In this document: positions 59,574 to 64,000 of the stretch, one piece after another
How positions within the stretch are numbered: position 1 is the first letter of the stretch
Layout of the letters: each line of letters begins with the position of its first letter
Assembly: GCF_905475395.1 (NCBI RefSeq)
Contig: NC_058339.1
Location: 36,899,172-36,963,171 of the forward strand
From: Chrysoperla carnea
Lineage: Eukaryota > Arthropoda > Insecta > Neuroptera > Chrysopidae
DNA: 64,000 nt
Reading direction: 5' to 3'
Translations under genes and position numbers: made by a program
The notes under the pieces: generated by a model
What the model saw: only the letters and a program-made list of their open reading frames with translations
Databases searched by the model: none
Told to the model about the DNA's origin: nothing

Positions 59574-62516
59574 ATATAATAATAATTTTTATAGAAATTC
59601 ATGTACACCAAAATATTTTAATAATAATAAATCTACTAAATATAATAATTATTTTATTTATAAATCAAAAAATGTTCAAAATTTTTTTTCATTAATTTGT
59701 TCCCTTTTTAAATGTTCATATTACCATGATTTTTTTCCTAATTATGTACAATTATGTAATATGAAATTGTAAACAGTTTTATACGTCACGAGATTCTATA
59801 GCAGAGGTGGCGAGCCTTTATCATATGAAAATTTTCGGTAAGATCACTCTCGTTCGTTCGTAATAGAAAAACTTCATAGTGAACTTTGTGATCAGCGGTG
59901 TGCCCAAAATAATGTATCGCGTGCCATTGGTTCGCCACCCCTCTTCTATAGCATTCATTTGTTTTTGTTTTTAAAAGATATTTTTTGTTCATTATATCAA
60001 ATGACTTAAAATCTAACTCCAAATTTTGAAAAATTTGATGTGGACACCACTTATGTTTTTGAAATGCAAAATAAAAAAATTGTAACAGAACATTGAAAAT
60101 ATCTTTGTAAATTTTAATTTCATTTGAGTTCTATTGTAGGAGAGAAGTTGTTAAAACTGACGAAATTTAAAGCAAAATTTGTTGCATTGGATTTAAATTT
60201 TAGTCATTTGAGATATGCGTTTCTTTGCTCTTCCTAGGAAATAATAAATAAATAAGAATTTTTAACAATGACAACAATAACAAAATTAATTAATTTTAAA
60301 ACATTTTTTTGTAAATAGAAAATCACCTAATAATTAAAAACACAACATAAAAATGTCAGGTCTTACAATAGCTGTACAAAAATATTATAGTGCTTACCCA
60401 CAAGTTTATTTATAAATCACAAAACGATATTTAATTAAAATTAAAATTTATTTTGTGGGTCAGTTCATTATAAAAGGGGTCCCGTAATGACCGTAGCCGG
60501 GCAATACAGTGATGTAGAGAATAAAGGAGATGTGATGAATTTATATAAATAATTGCATAAGTAGTTGTAGCTTTAAAAAAATTCATCTCTTGCTTCGAAT
60601 CCAATCATTACGAGACGTTCTATATATTAAGTAGTGGAATATAAAGAAGTAGTGTAAAATTGCAAAAGGGTATGATCCTATACACAATGACCCATTTTGA
60701 TCTTCGTTGGATATTAAGATCCACCTAATTAGATTTAGTCCGACGTAACTCATACTGGATCATAGTGAATATGGTAATTGCACACTTAAAAATTTTAAAA
60801 TATTTAAATAAACGAAAACAACGATAAGCAATCAGTCCTTTAACGAATATGGTATGAAACCATTTATCTAAAAAAAAAGTATATAATATTAAACCTAACG
60901 ATGAAATGAATAATGAATAATAAGATCACACTAAACTATGAGAGATTTTACAAAATTTAGTACATTCAAAGGCATAAAGAAACGTGAGAAAGATTTATTG
61001 TACAAACTTTGATTTTTAATATACAGTGGAATCGTTGGTATTACTCCAATTAAACATCGTTTAAAAATCATGTCGTAAAGAAAAAAGTTGAATCAAGAGA
61101 GGAGTACGAAATGTGAGTCCTTTTATTTTCGTAAAAATGTTGAGGCTTAAAGATATAATCTATATTTTTTCAACAATTCATAAGATTTACTATTCTCCAA
61201 CAAGTTATCCAATAAATGGCTTCCTTCAAATCGTAAGAACAGTTTCTTTTTCTAAAATTCACAGCCATTATACTCGTTCCAAATTACTTGTAAAGTATTT
61301 TGATTTTCATTTATTTGAACTTATTCATTACGATATCAGATACTTTGAAATAAAGAAATATTGAAAATGCAAAATTTGAAATAGAATTTCAAATGCAAAA
61401 TACTAATAATGGATCCAATCAAATTCACATCGTTCCACCGTATATAAAGAATTTAAGATAAATTTTTTACACATTTTAGCACACGTAAGTAAATTTACTG
61501 TCTTTTAAAAATTACACATAAAAGTTAATGTACAATACTATTTTATAAACATTTATTACCATAGAATATTAGAACTGTCTCAAGAATAAAAAGAAGCATA
61601 TCGGTTAGTTTTAGAAAAAGTTTTAATGAAAGAAGTCATCTTATATAGATACAAATAATTTCTAGATTCTTAAAAATCATTTTCCCTTGTACACATAGGA
61701 GGATATTTTGTGACAGGAAATAATATTTTTTATCTTATAAATCCAAATTCGTGTCCTATTAAGGTGTCTTATGCACCACGCATATTAAATTGTAGGGATT
61801 CGTTCCAACGACAATGAATAATCGAGAAAATAAAATCATAGATGGCATTTTTCAAGGATCAAAAATGCTTATAATCGTCCAAAATATAAAATCCAATAGT
61901 TTTTTTTTTTAAATATTAAAACAAAAGGATGCGGTGTCCGGAAATAGGAAATTTCTTTCCAACTTCAGTTCGCAATATTATGATTTTGTTGAGTACACCT
62001 ACACTCAGATACATATTTTCCACCGGTTCCTATAAAAATTTAATGGAGCGGAGTTGATTCCTCAGTCAAATGTTTTATTTCCTCGATTATAAGCCATAAA
62101 AACGACAATTCTTTACTTTACAAAGTAAACTGGAGTAAAACTTCTCTTGTATGAAAGAATTCCAACAATTTGGTACACTGACTGCTTCTTTTCTGGGCTA
62201 GATACCGATTTAACACGATTGAATGATACCAGTCTGTTCTAATGTATTTAATAAAATGCAACGTTGAATTCATGATTATTTTAAAATAGTTATAGCCCAG
62301 AATCAAACGTAGATATCCAATTAATACGTGTACACTTTGGTGGGTTTAATTAATGTTTTCACTCTTAAAGCCTTTTTTTATTCTTGATTTAGCTATAATA
62401 TTTTAAGTTTATTAAAATTCGAATATTTTTAAAAAGTAGTAAAATTATTTTTAGAACCATTTTGAAAATATTTTTTAAAGTACAAATTAAAAAAGATTTA
62501 AAAAAAGTTTGTTTTT
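59574..62516. other. Intergenic DNA between the P450 pseudogene and the DHHC gene
   Basis: AT-rich. Apart from the hAT-like MITE at its left edge I see no gene, RNA gene or clear repeat. A TACAGTGGAATC sequence at 61022 resembles the start of a pogo/Tigger-like end, but I found no partner. The minus-strand AATAAA at 62377-62382 is a likely polyadenylation signal for the DHHC gene. Confidence 0.5.
59803..59943. mobile_element. hAT-like MITE, about 140 bases
   Basis: The left end reads AGAGGTGGCGAGCC and the right end GGTTCGCCACCCCTCT, inverted copies with a 2-base indel. TTCTATAGCA is repeated at 59794-59803 and 59944-59953, which contains an 8-base target-site duplication such as TCTATAGC. 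The 8-base duplication and GTGGCGA-type ends fit the hAT superfamily. The minus-strand open frame across it is not a gene. Confidence 0.75.
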
Positions 62517-63948
62517 TTACACCGAATACAAATAACTTTCAAGTTTAGTTTTAGGTGATGGTCGCGTAAATGGTGAAAACCATCCTAGTGAAAAACGACC
62601 AAATACAGATTGTATACTTTTCCAACGTGATTTTTTCACCCATCTTGCTTCCTCTTTTTTTAATTGTTCAATACCAGTTTCATCATTCCATATTGCTTGT
62701 AATTGTGTACCTAACATTACTGCTGTGAATATTGCAAATAATAATGCTTCAAATACCAAAAATAAGAGTAACACAACTGTTGCAGGTGGTGAATATGTTG
62801 TACATTCTTTCCATTCATGTTTGATGCACATGATAAATTGATTTACGGATAAAAATAATGCATGAATTGATATTGTTGCAATGTAAAACTGTAAAGGAAA
62901 CACGTTTTAGTAAACTTTATTCGAAATTTATGGGAATATTTATGAAAATTTAAATAGAAAGGTATCTCATGTTTCTTTAAAGCTATTTTTGGCTGAATTA
63001 TATCCATCATTATCCGTGAGTTCTCTCAAACAACAGAGTCTGGAGTGATGAATGAAAAAGATATTATGTCGTTTTGATAAAAGTGGCACAGTATCGATCT
63101 AGTTCCCAGGAGTCAGTTGACTACCATGTAAAATATAACGAAAATAATACTACTTTTCGATTCCTCGCTCAATTTTCGAGATATTGACACGTAAGCAAAT
63201 TAGTGGCATAGATTGTGCTAATTTTGTCGCTGTGAGTTTAAAGTATTTTGGGTTGAATTAATCTTGATTTAAAGGGTTTTGATACTCGTTTGGGTCGACT
63301 TAATACCTTTGAAAAATTCACATTAAAATTATACTACTAATAAGCAAAATTATGTAAGTGCGTATTTCTTCAGGGTACTATCAATTTTAGTCTTTATTTT
63401 CGCTTTAATTTAATCTGTTTGGAAAAACCTCAACATCACGGAAATCTTAATCGTATCAAATTTCTACTTACCGTGAAAAGAACGAAATATTTTTGATTGT
63501 TTTCGCCCACACAATTATTCACCCAAGGACAGTGATGGTCCATTTTACGTATACAACTGTAAAAAATAATTTGTGTTAAAAAACTGTAATCGAGCCATTG
63601 TTATGTTATTGTTATGTAATGTAAATAAAACTACGCAGTTTTTATCAAGAGTCTAATTTAAACGAAATTAATGTAAATAAAACTACGCAGTTTTTATCAA
63701 GAGTCTAATTTAAACGAAATTCTTATGTGTAATTTTCGAAGAATTCGTGTTTGTATAAATTTCACACCGTACACCTTCTTCTCAAGATCCTTTAAAAAAT
63801 GGGATACTCACCGCTGGCAAACTGAGCAATGATGAGCTCTTTCCGGTTTGATACTACAACATTTCTGACATTTAAATATCACTTGACCCTTCTTAAAGCC
63901 CATTTGTTGAATCATATCTTTTGTAGCATTGCCTTTCGGTACAGCCCC
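62517..63948 (-). CDS. DHHC palmitoyltransferase, ZDHHC3/7 (GODZ) type, 3' part of gene
   Basis: Integral membrane protein S-acyltransferase that attaches palmitate to cysteines; ZDHHC3/7 act at the Golgi. Three exons in transcript order: 63948-63812, 63556-63472, 62888-62517, phases consistent, giving 197 residues to the stop. The first carries [10 protein letters not shown] and the zinc-binding cysteine-rich part ([19 protein letters not shown]). The second carries the catalytic DHHC in [22 protein letters not shown]. The last encodes two membrane helices ([15 protein letters not shown] and [18 protein letters not shown]) and a cytosolic tail with [10 protein letters not shown] at the usual TTxE-motif place. 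The tail ends in YSV, which could be a PDZ ligand. The [16 protein letters not shown] and VFG stretches closely recall mammalian ZDHHC3/7. Upstream exons for the N-terminus and first two helices lie beyond the window. A polyadenylation signal lies about 135 bases downstream. Confidence 0.92.
63617..63720. repeat. Perfect 52-base tandem duplication in a DHHC-gene intron
   Basis: TAATGTAAATAAAACTACGC begins at 63617 and again at 63669, and the two 52-base units are identical as read. They lie in the intron between the cysteine-rich exon and the DHHC exon. Confidence 0.9.
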
Positions 63949-64000
63949 CTTAAAAAAATAAACTATTAGTGATAACGAACTTAAAAAAAATAGAAACTAT

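Noticed and set aside
59786..60022. 78-codon minus-strand frame with a protein-like look
   Set aside because: It is the translation of the hAT-like MITE and flank; the termini and target duplication explain it.
1..64000. CRISPR arrays, bacterial operons, viral genes
   Set aside because: No regularly spaced repeats with unique spacers, no ribosome-binding-site-led gene strings and no viral protein motifs; all real genes are intron-bearing insect genes.

Overview
The window reads as strongly AT-rich, repeat-dense nuclear DNA of an insect. The reasons are spliced genes with GT-AG introns of about 50 to 950 bases, insect CYP2-clan cytochrome P450 genes, an NR5-type nuclear receptor closest to insect Hr39, eukaryotic tRNA-Gly(GCC) genes without encoded CCA, tRNA-derived SINEs, and several hAT-like and pogo/Tigger-like MITEs. 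I cannot fix the order from sequence alone. Nothing bacterial, viral or CRISPR-like was seen.

Layout. Bases 1 to 34,471 hold no coding exon I recognise. They are AT-rich DNA with many interspersed repeats: foldback elements, MITEs with visible target-site duplications, two tRNA-derived SINEs, and several repeat families with two or more copies here. This may be an intron of the receptor gene or intergenic. Bases 34,472 to 35,997 (+) are the last three coding exons of the receptor: the C-terminal half of the ligand-binding domain, ending in the AF-2 helix. About 7.6 kb of AT-rich, almost transposon-free sequence follows and could be a long 3' UTR. From 43,977 to 47,348 lie three tRNA-Gly(GCC) genes and one decayed copy, all on the minus strand. 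The third gene and the decayed copy sit inside the first intron of the first P450.

Two complete P450 genes in the same orientation follow: P450-A (46,559 to 49,468, six exons, 493 aa) and P450-B (55,616 to 57,909, seven exons, 495 aa). Four of their intron positions coincide in place and phase, so they descend from one gene. Between them is a 3.4-kb nested palindromic repeat structure with tRNA-like sequences in both arms. Just downstream of P450-B is a pseudogene copy of its last two exons, with an in-frame stop, a lost heme-cysteine motif and a frameshift.

The right edge carries, on the minus strand, the last three exons of a DHHC palmitoyltransferase of the ZDHHC3/7 (GODZ) type. Its 5' end lies beyond the window.

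The protein genes look functionally independent: a nuclear receptor, two membrane-anchored monooxygenases and a Golgi-type S-acyltransferase. I found no convincing new gene system. The most unusual items are the palindromic composite, the tRNA genes nested in a P450 intron, the decaying P450 tail, and a histidine in the I-helix motif of P450-B.
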